In this document: piece by piece, positions 14,178-21,286 of the stretch
Layout of the letters: each line of letters starts with the position of its first letter
Position numbering within the stretch: the stretch's first letter is position 1
Source of the DNA: Bacillota bacterium
GTDB lineage: Bacteria > Bacillota > Clostridia > Lachnospirales > Lachnospiraceae
Length of the DNA stretch: 21,687 bases
Assembly: GCA_023398615.1 (NCBI GenBank)
Contig: JAEWSD010000160.1
Span: forward strand, 1 to 21,687
Reading direction: 5' to 3'
Position numbers and translations under genes: made by a program
The notes under the pieces: generated by a model
What the model saw: only the letters and a program-made list of their open reading frames with translations
What the model was told of the DNA's origin: nothing
The model's database searches: none

Positions 14178-15101
14178 ATGGCTTGCAGTAAAACAACAGA
14201 ATTACTTAGTTATCCGGAATTTATCGAGAGGATACGGGAGAGTGTTAAGGAGACGATGGGAAACGGATATCGTGTCGACGTCAATCATGTTTTGAAGAAT
14301 AACTCGATTGAACTTGACGGTCTGATTATCTTAAAGGAGAATGAAAGGATCAGCCCGAACATCTATCTGAATTCGTATTATGACAGATATCTGGAAGGAG
14401 AGGAGTTAGACAGGCTGACCGGGGAAATGACGGGAATCTATATGGACACTACGGAGGAAGGAGAAAAGGAAGCGGTATGCCTGCGTTATGAATTTGGGGA
14501 GATGAAGCCCTGCATTGTTTACCGTCTTGTGAATTACGAAAGGAACCGGAGAATGCTCCTGGAGGTACCGCATATACGCTTCCTTGATCTGGCGGTCACC
14601 TTCCACTGCCTGGTAAAGAACAATGAGGAGGGTATCGGGACGATACGCATCACGAATGAACACATGCAAAGCTGGGGAACGGATATCCGGGAACTGAAGG
14701 AGGCGGCACAAAGGAATACTCCGCTGCTATTCCCTCCCATAGTAAGGAGTATGGACGAAATAGTGCAGGAAATGCTGGGCAAGGATTCGGCGGACGTGCA
14801 GCAAGTCCGGCAAAACTATGCACAAATGTATGTCCTTTCGAATAAAAAAGGTATCAACGGCGCCGGTTGCCTCCTGTATTCAAATCTGATAAAGGATTTG
14901 GCAGACCGCCTTGAAAGTGATTTCTATATTCTTCCCAGCAGTATTCATGAAATAATACTAGTCATGGATAACGGGCAGCTGAACAGGGACATATTAAAAG
15001 AGATGGTGTTCGATGTTAACCGCACCCAGGTGCCGATGGAGGACGTCCTGTCCGATACGGTCTACTGTTATTCGAGAGAGAAGGATGCGATATCCATGTA
15101 A
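14178..15101 (+). CDS. DUF5688 family protein
   Basis: A 307-residue soluble protein that resembles the DUF5688 family of Lachnospiraceae. Recognisable pieces are LLFPPIVRSMDEIVQEMLG, MYVLSNKKGINGAGCLLY, SDFYILPSSIHEIILV and the end VEDVLSD-like segment followed by YCYSRE. No catalytic motif, membrane helix or export signal is visible, and the function of the family is unknown. The start is ATG 14178 behind a perfect AGGAGG (14167-14172); ATG 14112 would add 22 polar residues that contain no conserved sequence and has no ribosome binding site. It is monocistronic, with its own promoter and a leader hairpin upstream, and converges on the AraC-type regulator gene with a 30-base gap. Confidence 0.8.
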   Translation: MACSKTTELLSYPEFIERIRESVKETMGNGYRVDVNHVLKNNSIELDGLIILKENERISPNIYLNSYYDRYLEGEELDRLTGEMTGIYMDTTEEGEKEAVCLRYEFGEMKPCIVYRLVNYERNRRMLLEVPHIRFLDLAVTFHCLVKNNEEGIGTIRITNEHMQSWGTDIRELKEAAQRNTPLLFPPIVRSMDEIVQEMLGKDSADVQQVRQNYAQMYVLSNKKGINGAGCLLYSNLIKDLADRLESDFYILPSSIHEIILVMDNGQLNRDILKEMVFDVNRTQVPMEDVLSDTVYCYSREKDAISM

Positions 15102-15131
15102 TTTGCGGCCCGGCACTGTCAAAAGGTTCAT

Positions 15132-16019
15132 TTAGTTATATTTAACAGGGACATAGATGTCTGCTGCGCAGTAGTCTTTGCGGCACAGGTGCAGATTGAT
15201 TCGTTCAAAATGAAACTGTCCGGCAGGCTTGAAGCTGGTTATCGGCAGCCATAATGTATCAATTACTTCATATATTTCGTACAATAATCTCATAGTCAGT
15301 TCTTCCGGAGAATGGAGCCCAACATACCGAAAAACAGCATAATCCGAGCGTTTCACGGTCCGGCAGGTGAAAACAGGGTCGGAATCAAAAGGGGCGGATA
15401 CTTCCACACTGGGCATGTAATAATCTGCCGTGTTAAAATCATAGTAAGTAACCAATCCGTAATAAATATGTTCGTTGACGACATTTTTTAGTTTAGGACG
15501 GTGTTTATAGTAAAAATCCAGCGCACTTGAATTTGCTGTTGCCGTATCGTAATTTTCCATGTGGTTGATCAAGGTTTTTATACCGGCAAGGTGAAACTGT
15601 GATTTGGTGCAGTACCGCGGCGCAATCAGGATACCTTTTGAAACATCATTCAGCAGGCTGGTATCCATCCTCGGAACGATAGGAAGTTCACAGCTTTTCT
15701 GACGAAAGTCGGAGGGTGTAAGACCGAAAAGCCGTTTGAAAGCTCTTTCATAGCTCTGCTGATATTCGAAATTATATTCACAGGCTATATCTATAATCTT
15801 TAATTTTTTATCAAGAAGCTCCGGCAGGCTGCTGGTCAGCTTTCTTCCCCGTACATATGCCATTAACGGACTGCCGGTTATGGCCCTGAATATTCTGTTT
15901 AAATGAAATTTAGAGATACATAACCGTTCTGCGATCTCATCTAAGGACAAACCGGTTTTCAAATTATCTTCAATCAGTATCACTGCATCCTCTATAAGCA
16001 TGCGGTTTGCAACGTTCAT
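15132..16019 (-). CDS. AraC-type regulator with C-terminal GyrI-like effector domain
   Basis: The protein has 295 residues. Two helix-turn-helix motifs of the AraC/XylS DNA-binding domain occupy the N-terminal 105 residues: LSLDEIAERLCISKFHLNRIF and, near 73-97, IIDIACEYNFEYQQSYERAF, followed by the family hallmark LFGLTPSDFR. The remaining 185 residues look like a GyrI/Rob-type ligand-binding domain (alternating strands, FTCRTVKRSDYAVFRYVG, and a C-terminal FHFERINLHLC). This order, HTH first, is that of Rob and Bacillus multidrug-responsive regulators, which bind hydrophobic or cationic small molecules. The start ATG 16019 has GGGAGG six bases upstream; ATG 16070 adds 17 residues and lies near the transcription start. 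It is divergent from the esterase lipoprotein gene, its probable target. Confidence 0.9.
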   Translation of the reverse strand: MNVANRMLIEDAVILIEDNLKTGLSLDEIAERLCISKFHLNRIFRAITGSPLMAYVRGRKLTSSLPELLDKKLKIIDIACEYNFEYQQSYERAFKRLFGLTPSDFRQKSCELPIVPRMDTSLLNDVSKGILIAPRYCTKSQFHLAGIKTLINHMENYDTATANSSALDFYYKHRPKLKNVVNEHIYYGLVTYYDFNTADYYMPSVEVSAPFDSDPVFTCRTVKRSDYAVFRYVGLHSPEELTMRLLYEIYEVIDTLWLPITSFKPAGQFHFERINLHLCRKDYCAADIYVPVKYN

Positions 16020-16055
16020 GGTAACCTCCCGTAAATCGAAAAATAGCAAGAAATG

Positions 16056-16085
16056 TTCAACACTTTCCATTTTTGAGTATATACT
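16056..16085 (+). promoter_or_regulatory. Promoter of the lipoprotein esterase gene
   Basis: TTCAAC (16056-16061), an 18-base spacer and TATACT (16080-16085). It is weaker than the opposing promoter. Its -10 box is the other half of the palindrome AGTATATACT, so the two promoters overlap and polymerase should not be able to use both at once. Confidence 0.5.
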
Positions 16086-16104
16086 ATCAATGAACCTTTG
16101 TCAA
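16076..16104 (-). promoter_or_regulatory. Promoter of the AraC-type regulator gene
   Basis: Read on the minus strand: a perfect TTGACA (16104-16099), a 17-base spacer and TATACT (16081-16076), close to the sigma-A consensus. Its -10 box is half of the palindrome AGTATATACT (16076-16085). Confidence 0.7.
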
Positions 16105-16134
16105 AATATTGGAAAAACAGGAGGAAACAGTAAA

Positions 16135-17271
16135 ATGAAACGGTTTTATGTAAGAATTATAGTATTAGCCGCCGTAATTCTGACTTTGGGAGGATGTGCT
16201 AATAATTCGAAAGAGTCACAGGAACAGGCAAACGGGGATACTGTAGTGCAACCTGCGGGAGGGCAGACGGTGTCTGACGACACGGCGGCAAATGAAACAA
16301 ATGATGAAGCCGGCGGAGAGAGTTCAGATAGCCAGGAAGATATCACAGAGGATTATGTGCTAAAAGAGGGAACGATAGAATCAGTCGTATATGATTCAAA
16401 GGCAATAGCGGATAATCTTATAGAGGAAAAGACGGAACAGGCTCTTTATGTTTATCTGCCACCGACTTATTACGAAAGCGATAAAACATATCCGGTGGTA
16501 TATTATTTACATGGGTTTGGTGAACCGGTCGCTACCTTTATCCAAATCGCCAGAGGTGTACTTAATCAGGCCTTTTCCGAGGAACCGTCCAAAGAATTCA
16601 TTATGGTGGCGGTAAACGGAAAAAATTTGCCGGGAGGATCTTTTTACGTCAATTCACCTGTGACCGGGAAATGGGAAGATTACGCATCGAAAGAAGTAGT
16701 TTCTTATATTGATTCCAATTACAGAACCATAGCAAATGCTCAGTCCAGAGGCATCTGCGGTTTTTCTATGGGCGGATTTGGCGCACTGAACCTGGCATTG
16801 CTTCATCCGGAGGTTTACGGAGCGACCTATGCCATGTCTCCGGGTGTTCTGGCTCCGGAGAAAATAGGGGATGCATTTGTTACCTGGAAAAGTGACAGTG
16901 TATTTTTAAGGGCATATTCACTGGCCTTTGCTTATAATACCACGGAGCCATACGAAACAATTCCCCTCGGAGACGGTTCGGATACGGATAATGCCTTATT
17001 AAAGCGCTGGGAAGCCGGATACGGTGACTGGAAGGAAAAGCTGGATGCCTATTTGAAGTTAGATACTCCTCTTAGAGCAATCGGATTAAGCTGCGGGGAA
17101 GGGGACAGCTACGCCTGGATTCCGGAAGGAACAAAATATTTATCGGGACTTTTGGATGAGAAAGGGATTGAGCATGTCCTGTTTACCTTCCAGGGAGGAC
17201 ATACCACTCCTCCGAACGCAGTGTCAGAGAATTTACTGCCGTTTTTCCGGGAAGCGCTTGTATGGGAATAA
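16135..17271 (+). CDS. Secreted lipoprotein esterase (esterase D/PF00756 fold)
   Basis: The protein has 378 residues. The N-terminus MKRFYVRIIVLAAVILTLGGC is a lipoprotein signal with lipobox L18-G-G-C21, so the mature protein is anchored by a lipid on the outer face of the membrane. An acidic, Ser/Gly-rich linker (22-85) leads to an alpha/beta hydrolase domain of the putative esterase family that includes feruloyl and acetyl-xylan esterases and antigen 85. YPVVYYLHGFGE is the oxyanion strand, GFSMGG carries the nucleophile Ser211, GEGD (D324) is a likely acid and GGH supplies His356. The substrate is unknown; a plant cell-wall ester or a host-derived ester would be plausible. The start is ATG 16135 with AGGAGG ten bases upstream; a longer frame to 16000 crosses the promoter. 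It is likely controlled by the divergent AraC-type regulator. Confidence 0.88.
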   Translation: MKRFYVRIIVLAAVILTLGGCANNSKESQEQANGDTVVQPAGGQTVSDDTAANETNDEAGGESSDSQEDITEDYVLKEGTIESVVYDSKAIADNLIEEKTEQALYVYLPPTYYESDKTYPVVYYLHGFGEPVATFIQIARGVLNQAFSEEPSKEFIMVAVNGKNLPGGSFYVNSPVTGKWEDYASKEVVSYIDSNYRTIANAQSRGICGFSMGGFGALNLALLHPEVYGATYAMSPGVLAPEKIGDAFVTWKSDSVFLRAYSLAFAYNTTEPYETIPLGDGSDTDNALLKRWEAGYGDWKEKLDAYLKLDTPLRAIGLSCGEGDSYAWIPEGTKYLSGLLDEKGIEHVLFTFQGGHTTPPNAVSENLLPFFREALVWE

Positions 17272-17280
17272 GGAGCATTC

Positions 17281-17304
17281 GGAATAGTACTCGAAAGTAA
17301 TTCC
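17281..17304 (+). other. Short hairpin after the esterase gene
   Basis: GGAAT-AG-TACT-CGAA-AGTA-ATTCC forms nine pairs with a two-base bulge and a CGAA loop, ten bases after the stop codon. No U-run follows, so it may stabilise the 3' end of the message but is not a standard terminator. Confidence 0.35.
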
Positions 17305-17317
17305 AAATTAATAATCG

Positions 17318-17346
17318 TTGATTGTATATGATAAATACTGTAAAAT
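17318..17346 (+). promoter_or_regulatory. Promoter of the DUF2804 gene
   Basis: TTGATT (17318-17323), a 17-base spacer and TAAAAT (17341-17346), followed by AGGAGG six bases ahead of ATG 17400. Confidence 0.5.
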
Positions 17347-17399
17347 GGAATATATATTAAAGGTAGCATATCATAGTTGACAAGTTTAGGAGGGCGGTT

Positions 17400-18434
17400 A
17401 TGCAGCACAGGATCACACAGCCTTCGAGGCTATTAGATGAAGACGGAGAACTGAAGCAAAAAGGTTATGCAACATCATTATTAATGGAATACAGAAGAGA
17501 AGATGTGAAAGCTTGCCGGTTCAGGCTTAAGGAATGGGATTACTATCTGATTCAAAGCGAAGGCTTTGCACTGGCGCTTACCGTAGCAAATAATACATAT
17601 TTCGGTTTAATAAGTGCATCCTTTATCGATCTTAATAGCAGGAAGGAAAAAACCACAGGAATCCTGAGGGTATTGCCTGGTAAAAGGCTGGTCCTGCCTG
17701 AATCTTCCGAAACCGGTGATATTAGATACGGGGATAACCGGGTAAAAGTTGCGTTCCTGCATGAGAACGGCGGCAGACATCTGTATATGGTTATGAAAAA
17801 CTTTGATAAGGGAACGGACTTGAAGGTATCCGTTATCCTGTCTGAGCCTCCGCGGGATTCTATGGTGATAGCAACGCCGTTTAAGGAGGACAGGAAAGCT
17901 TTCTATTATAACCAGAAGATTATCGGCATGAGGGCTTCCGGCAAGGTTATCTTCCGCGGAAGAACCTATGAGATAAAGAAGGAGAATTCTTTCGGACTTC
18001 TTGACTGGGGCAGGGGTGTCTGGACCTATGAGAATACCTGGTATTGGAGTGCGGGGCAGGGCCTGGTAAACGGCAAGGTTTTCGGTTTCAATCTGGGATA
18101 CGGATTCGGTGATACCACGGCGGCAAGTGAGAATATACTGTTTTATGATGGGACCGCGCATAAATTGGAAAATGTCCTGTTTAAGATACCTCAGAACAGA
18201 AAAAGTGAATTCGAGTATATGAAGCCGTGGATCTTTACCTCATCCGACCAAAGATTTGAAATGAAATTCATACCGGTAATAGACCGGAATGCATATCTTT
18301 CCGCCGTTGTGATATCAAGCGACCAGCATCAGATATTTGGGAAATTTACCGGCAAAGCCGTCCTGGATGACGGTACGGCCATAGAGGTGAAAGACTTTCC
18401 CGGGTTTGCGGAAAGAGTAACGAACAGGTGGTAA
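17400..18434 (+). CDS. DUF2804 family protein
   Basis: This 344-residue protein matches the DUF2804 family: an N-terminal LLDEDGELKQKGYA, the central KENSFGLLDWGRGVW, then ENTWYWSAGQG and FGFNLGYGFGD, and a C-terminal IFGKFTGKAVLDDG. The predicted fold is almost entirely beta, similar to lipocalin-like or carotenoid 1,2-hydratase (CrtC)-like barrels, and no signal peptide or membrane helix is present. The biochemical role is not known; family members are scattered among bacteria and have been linked only by fold to lipid-binding proteins. The ribosome binding site is AGGAGG six bases ahead of the ATG. The stop TAA (18432-18434) shares its last base with a possible ATG of the next frame, so it is co-transcribed with the acetyltransferase gene. 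Confidence 0.85.
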   Translation: MQHRITQPSRLLDEDGELKQKGYATSLLMEYRREDVKACRFRLKEWDYYLIQSEGFALALTVANNTYFGLISASFIDLNSRKEKTTGILRVLPGKRLVLPESSETGDIRYGDNRVKVAFLHENGGRHLYMVMKNFDKGTDLKVSVILSEPPRDSMVIATPFKEDRKAFYYNQKIIGMRASGKVIFRGRTYEIKKENSFGLLDWGRGVWTYENTWYWSAGQGLVNGKVFGFNLGYGFGDTTAASENILFYDGTAHKLENVLFKIPQNRKSEFEYMKPWIFTSSDQRFEMKFIPVIDRNAYLSAVVISSDQHQIFGKFTGKAVLDDGTAIEVKDFPGFAERVTNRW

Positions 18435-18463
18435 TGGTTCCTGAATCAGACAGAAAGGGTTGC

Positions 18464-19249
18464 ATGGTTATGTATACGAAAGAAGTATTATTAAAACAAA
18501 TTGCTGAAATGGGAATCGGAAAAGAGGATACCCTGATGATACATTCTTCCATCAAGGCAATCGGCCGGGTTGAAGGCGGTGCGGAAACCGTCCTGGATGC
18601 TTTCATAGAATATCTTTCCGATGGACTTTTAATCTTTCCGACACATACATGGAAGCAGATTGATGACAGGTATAATGTTTTTCATCCGGAGACAGAGCCT
18701 TCCTGTGTGGGCTTATTAACAAACCTCTTTCTAAAGCGTAAGGATGCGGTACGTTCTTTGCATCCCACACATTCCGTCGCCGCAATCGGAAAGGATGCCG
18801 AAGCCTTTACGGAGGGGGAAGAAAGAAACGATACTCCCTGCAGCAGGCAGGGATGTCACGGAAAGCTGTATGACCGGAAGGCCAAAATTCTCTTTTTGGG
18901 ATGTGACCTTAACCGCAATACCTATCTGCATGGTGTAGAGGAGTGGAATAAGGTTCCGGACAGGTTGTCCGATCAATATCAGCAGCTGTTTATAGCCATG
19001 CCCGACGGCAGTCTGCTGCCGCGGCCTATATACCGTCATTATAATGCCAACGGTGATATATCCAGGAATTACGGCAAGATGCTGCAGCCATTTTTGCAAA
19101 AAGGAATCGGTCGCTTGGGTAAATTCGGGGATGCGGATTGCGTGCTTTGCGATGCGGTTGGCATGGCCGACATGGTTTCGGGTTTTTTACTGAAAAATCC
19201 GGATCTATTTGCCGATTCCGATCCGGTTCCGGCCGAATGGTACAGGTAG
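18464..19249 (+). CDS. AAC(3)/YokD family N-acetyltransferase
   Basis: This protein of about 261 residues resembles the aminoglycoside 3-N-acetyltransferase family. Conserved blocks are LMIHSSIKAIG, LIFPTHTWKQ, RSLHPTHSVAAIG and DTPCSRQGCHGKLYD, followed by ILFLGCDLNRNTYLHGVEE. Family enzymes transfer acetyl from acetyl-CoA to an amino group; chromosomal members in Firmicutes such as YokD often have natural substrates other than drugs, so resistance should not be assumed. The start is uncertain: ATG 18434 would overlap the upstream stop, ATG 18464 has AAAGGG four bases before it, and ATG 18470 gives MYTKEVL, the usual family N-terminus. It is co-transcribed with the DUF2804 gene. A weak ACAGG/CCTGT hairpin with a T-run overlaps its stop codon. 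Confidence 0.88.
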   Translation: MVMYTKEVLLKQIAEMGIGKEDTLMIHSSIKAIGRVEGGAETVLDAFIEYLSDGLLIFPTHTWKQIDDRYNVFHPETEPSCVGLLTNLFLKRKDAVRSLHPTHSVAAIGKDAEAFTEGEERNDTPCSRQGCHGKLYDRKAKILFLGCDLNRNTYLHGVEEWNKVPDRLSDQYQQLFIAMPDGSLLPRPIYRHYNANGDISRNYGKMLQPFLQKGIGRLGKFGDADCVLCDAVGMADMVSGFLLKNPDLFADSDPVPAEWYR

Positions 19250-19260
19250 TTTCCTGTTTT
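19242..19260 (+). terminator. Weak terminator overlapping the AAC(3) stop codon
   Basis: ACAGG (19242-19246) and CCTGT (19253-19257) form a five-pair stem followed by TTTT and then AAAAAA. It is short, so efficiency is doubtful. Confidence 0.35.
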
Positions 19261-19338
19261 AAAAAATTCATTCATATTTTTCCTCAATTCGTATATCCTA
19301 TAGTTTGATAAACGAATTTGATTACAGGAGGAATATTT

Positions 19339-20049
19339 ATGGACATCCTTAAAATAGTATTATTGGCTTTAGGCTCTGTTACCGCACTTTTTATACTTAC
19401 TAAAGTAATGGGTGACCGGCAGATGTCGGAAATGAGCATGTTTGATTACATCAACAGTATCACCATAGGCTCCATCGCGGCAGAAATGGCTACCTCATTA
19501 AAGGATAATTTTATGGAACCGCTTGTGGCAATGATAGTGTACGGTGTGGTATCTTTCGGTATCTCGTATATTACCTGTAAATCCATGATATTAAGGAGAT
19601 TTTTTGAAGGCCATTCTTTGATTATGTATCAAAACGGCCAGTTATTTGAAAAAAACCTTCTGAAAGCCAAGGTGGATGTGGATGAATTCCTATCTATGTG
19701 CAGGGTAAGCGGTTATTTTGATTTGGAAGACATCCATACCGCCATACTTGAAGCAAATGGTAAGCTCAGTATCATTCCGGTTACCGGAAAACGTCCGGTC
19801 AATACTTCGGACCTGAATATTAATTCGGCTCAGAATTTTCCGCTGGCAAATATTATTCTGGACGGAAATGTAATGAAGGACAACTTAACGGCGGCAGGAA
19901 AAGATGAGAAATGGCTGGAGAAACAGCTGAAGGCGAACGGAGTGACAGATAAGAAGGAAGTATTTCTGGCTACCTGTGACAGTACCAATAATAAGCTTAA
20001 TGTATATGTTAAAACGCATAAGAAAATAACAAATGACATCTTCGAATAA
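19339..20049 (+). CDS. DUF421/YetF family membrane protein
   Basis: The protein has 236 residues: three membrane helices in the first 75 residues (about 5-22, 35-52 and 57-75), then a soluble domain. The family signatures are KVMGDRQMSEMSMFDYINSITIGSIAAE in the membrane part and the YetF domain beginning around LIMYQNGQLFEKNLLKAKVD with FLSMCRVSGYFDLEDIHTAILEANG. YetF-type proteins are common in sporulating Firmicutes, and some are linked to germinant-receptor function or membrane homeostasis, but no biochemical activity is established here. The start is ATG 19339, with ACAGGAGG seven bases upstream; the TTG frame opening at 19318 is upstream of that site. The AATTCGT/ACGAATT inverted repeat at 19286-19318 precedes it. 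It is monocistronic, ending 4 bases before the opposing tRNA gene. Confidence 0.9.
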   Translation: MDILKIVLLALGSVTALFILTKVMGDRQMSEMSMFDYINSITIGSIAAEMATSLKDNFMEPLVAMIVYGVVSFGISYITCKSMILRRFFEGHSLIMYQNGQLFEKNLLKAKVDVDEFLSMCRVSGYFDLEDIHTAILEANGKLSIIPVTGKRPVNTSDLNINSAQNFPLANIILDGNVMKDNLTAAGKDEKWLEKQLKANGVTDKKEVFLATCDSTNNKLNVYVKTHKKITNDIFE

Positions 20050-20053
20050 AAAA

Positions 20054-20126
20054 TGCACCTAACTGGATTCGAACCAGCGACCTTTCACTTCGGAGGCGAA
20101 CGCTCTATCCACTGAGCTATAGATGC
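20054..20126 (-). tRNA. tRNA-Arg (anticodon CCG)
   Basis: Read on the minus strand it folds fully as 73 bases: acceptor GCATCTA/TAGGTGC with one G-U, D stem GCTC/GAGC, anticodon stem TTCGC/GTGAA with loop CTCCGAA (anticodon CCG, reading CGG), a five-base variable loop AGGTC, T stem GCTGG/CCAGT with TTCGAAT, and discriminator A. CCA is not encoded. A T-run (TTTTTT) directly after the discriminator serves as terminator. Confidence 0.97.
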
Positions 20127-20134
20127 ATAAAGAC

Positions 20135-20163
20135 ATTCTACATTAAAACGACAAATTGGGCAA
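20135..20163 (-). promoter_or_regulatory. Promoter of tRNA-Arg
   Basis: Read on the minus strand: TTGCCC (20163-20158), a 17-base spacer and TAGAAT (20140-20135), placing transcription start a few bases before the mature 5' end of the tRNA. Confidence 0.55.
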
Positions 20164-20291
20164 GATATTTTTAAAAAAATTTTATAAGCATTTTGGTAAA
20201 AGATTTCCGTTAATTTTAAGCTTCATGGCAGTCAGCTCCTTAAATTGTTACGAAAATGTTAAATATATTACAAAAAAGAAAAATTAGACTA

Positions 20292-20320
20292 TTGCTTTTT
20301 TTCGAATAATTTGATAGTAT
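20292..20320 (+). promoter_or_regulatory. Promoter of the secreted-protein gene
   Basis: TTGCTT (20292-20297), a 17-base spacer and TAGTAT (20315-20320), with start of transcription about 45 bases before ATG 20370. Confidence 0.5.
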
Positions 20321-20369
20321 ATAGAAAAGGCAGTTTTTGATGAAAAGTTAACAATTAAAGGAGATTAGT

Positions 20370-21122
20370 ATGAAACTTAAATATAAAAAGATGATTATTT
20401 TGGTAACAATGTGTACAATGGGAGTTGGAATGGTGACATTTTCCATGAATGGCCAGTCAAAGGCTTCAACTACAAAAGTAGAAGAAACTGCCGGTGACGA
20501 TGCCGCTGTTTTGAAATCGGAAGTAATGGATACGGCAAAAGCAAGCAAGATTTTATCTGTTCCGGATACGCCGACGCCGGTACCGACCGCGACTCCTGTT
20601 GTAGAAGAACCAAATCCGTTGGTAAAGGACAGCAATAAAGAGGTTAAAGAGCTGATTACCAGCTATTTAAAGGCAAAGCTCAGCAATGATATCGAAGCGT
20701 TTAAACCTTTGATCAATGATACCAGTGTAATTGATATCAAGGCATTGAACAGGAAGACGAAGTACATAGAGAAATACAGGAACCTGACCTGTTATACCAA
20801 GAAAGGTCCGGCAGAAGGCTCTTACATAGTTTATGCATATCATGAAGTTAAGTTTACCGGTATTGATACACTGGCCCCCGCAATGAATGAATTCTACGTT
20901 AAGACGAATGAGAACGGCAAGCTGTATATCTATATGGGTGAAATTGATAAGGATACCGAGCAGTATCTGAACAATGCACGTGAGTCGGAAGACGTGATGG
21001 ACCTTATCTACAGTGTTAATGAGAAATTCAAAAAGGCGGTTGAGAGTGACAGTGCTTTGGCTGCATTCAATTCCAAGCTGGAGGAATCGGCTCAAAGTCA
21101 GAATACGGCGAAGAAAAAATAG
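20370..21122 (+). CDS. Secreted protein of unknown function with Pro/Thr linker
   Basis: The protein has 250 residues. A basic N-terminus and a hydrophobic stretch (about 8-25) form a signal peptide or membrane anchor. A polar region (30-65) leads to the linker TPTPVPTATP (67-76), a type frequent in clostridial surface proteins. The main domain (about 86-215) has two helices followed by strands (YIVYAYHEVKF, EFYVKTNENGKLYIYMGEID), an order that suits an NTF2-like cone fold, though this is only a pattern impression. A charged helix rich in Lys, Glu and Ser ends the protein (AQSQNTAKKK). No catalytic residues are recognisable. The ribosome binding site is AAAGGAG seven bases before the ATG. It has its own promoter and a strong terminator at 21155, so it is a single-gene unit. 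Confidence 0.8.
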   Translation: MKLKYKKMIILVTMCTMGVGMVTFSMNGQSKASTTKVEETAGDDAAVLKSEVMDTAKASKILSVPDTPTPVPTATPVVEEPNPLVKDSNKEVKELITSYLKAKLSNDIEAFKPLINDTSVIDIKALNRKTKYIEKYRNLTCYTKKGPAEGSYIVYAYHEVKFTGIDTLAPAMNEFYVKTNENGKLYIYMGEIDKDTEQYLNNARESEDVMDLIYSVNEKFKKAVESDSALAAFNSKLEESAQSQNTAKKK

Positions 21123-21154
21123 CGGTACGTTTCATATAAATATAAAGCTTTGGG

Positions 21155-21194
21155 AAAGGATTCGCATTTCATATATGCGAATCCTTTTTGCTTG
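21155..21194 (+). terminator. Rho-independent terminator after the secreted-protein gene
   Basis: AAAGGATTCGCAT (21155-21167) pairs perfectly with ATGCGAATCCTTT (21175-21187), loop TTCATAT, followed by TTGCTTG. The tail is short but the 13-pair stem is strong. Confidence 0.85.
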
Positions 21195-21220
21195 TGCTTT
21201 TTTCCCTCTCCTGTTATAAT
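21192..21220 (+). promoter_or_regulatory. Promoter of rluF
   Basis: TTGTGC (21192-21197), a 17-base spacer and the extended -10 TGTTATAAT with TATAAT at 21215-21220. It begins within a few bases of the preceding terminator. Confidence 0.7.
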
Positions 21221-21230
21221 ACTAAATAGA

Positions 21231-21254
21231 CGTTTGCGGAACGTTCTGCAAACG
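21231..21254 (+). promoter_or_regulatory. 24-bp near-perfect palindrome in the rluF leader
   Basis: CGTTTGC-g-GAAC and GTTC-t-GCAAACG are mirror halves with a single mismatched pair. It starts about 10 bases after the -10 box, hence at the 5' end of the transcript. It could be an operator or a 5' hairpin. Confidence 0.55.
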
Positions 21255-21286
21255 ACTAATTAAACGGCATGATTGGAAGGTTTAAA

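Noticed and set aside
16000..16134. N-terminal extension of the esterase
   Set aside because: It would hide the lipoprotein signal and covers the overlapping promoters.
17607..18161. Open frame of 184 codons on the minus strand inside the DUF2804 gene
   Set aside because: Antisense shadow without start signals.
18464..19249. Acquired aminoglycoside resistance gene
   Set aside because: No mobile element or cassette context, codon style like its neighbours, and family members are often chromosomal with other substrates.
20054..20126. tRNA-Arg as an integration site for a mobile island
   Set aside because: No integrase, no repeated tRNA 3' end and no change in gene style on either side.
20182..20226. 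14-codon frame on the minus strand with AAGGAG upstream, ahead of the tRNA gene
   Set aside because: Too short and AT-rich to support as a gene without conservation data; it lies upstream of the tRNA promoter with no promoter of its own that I can see.
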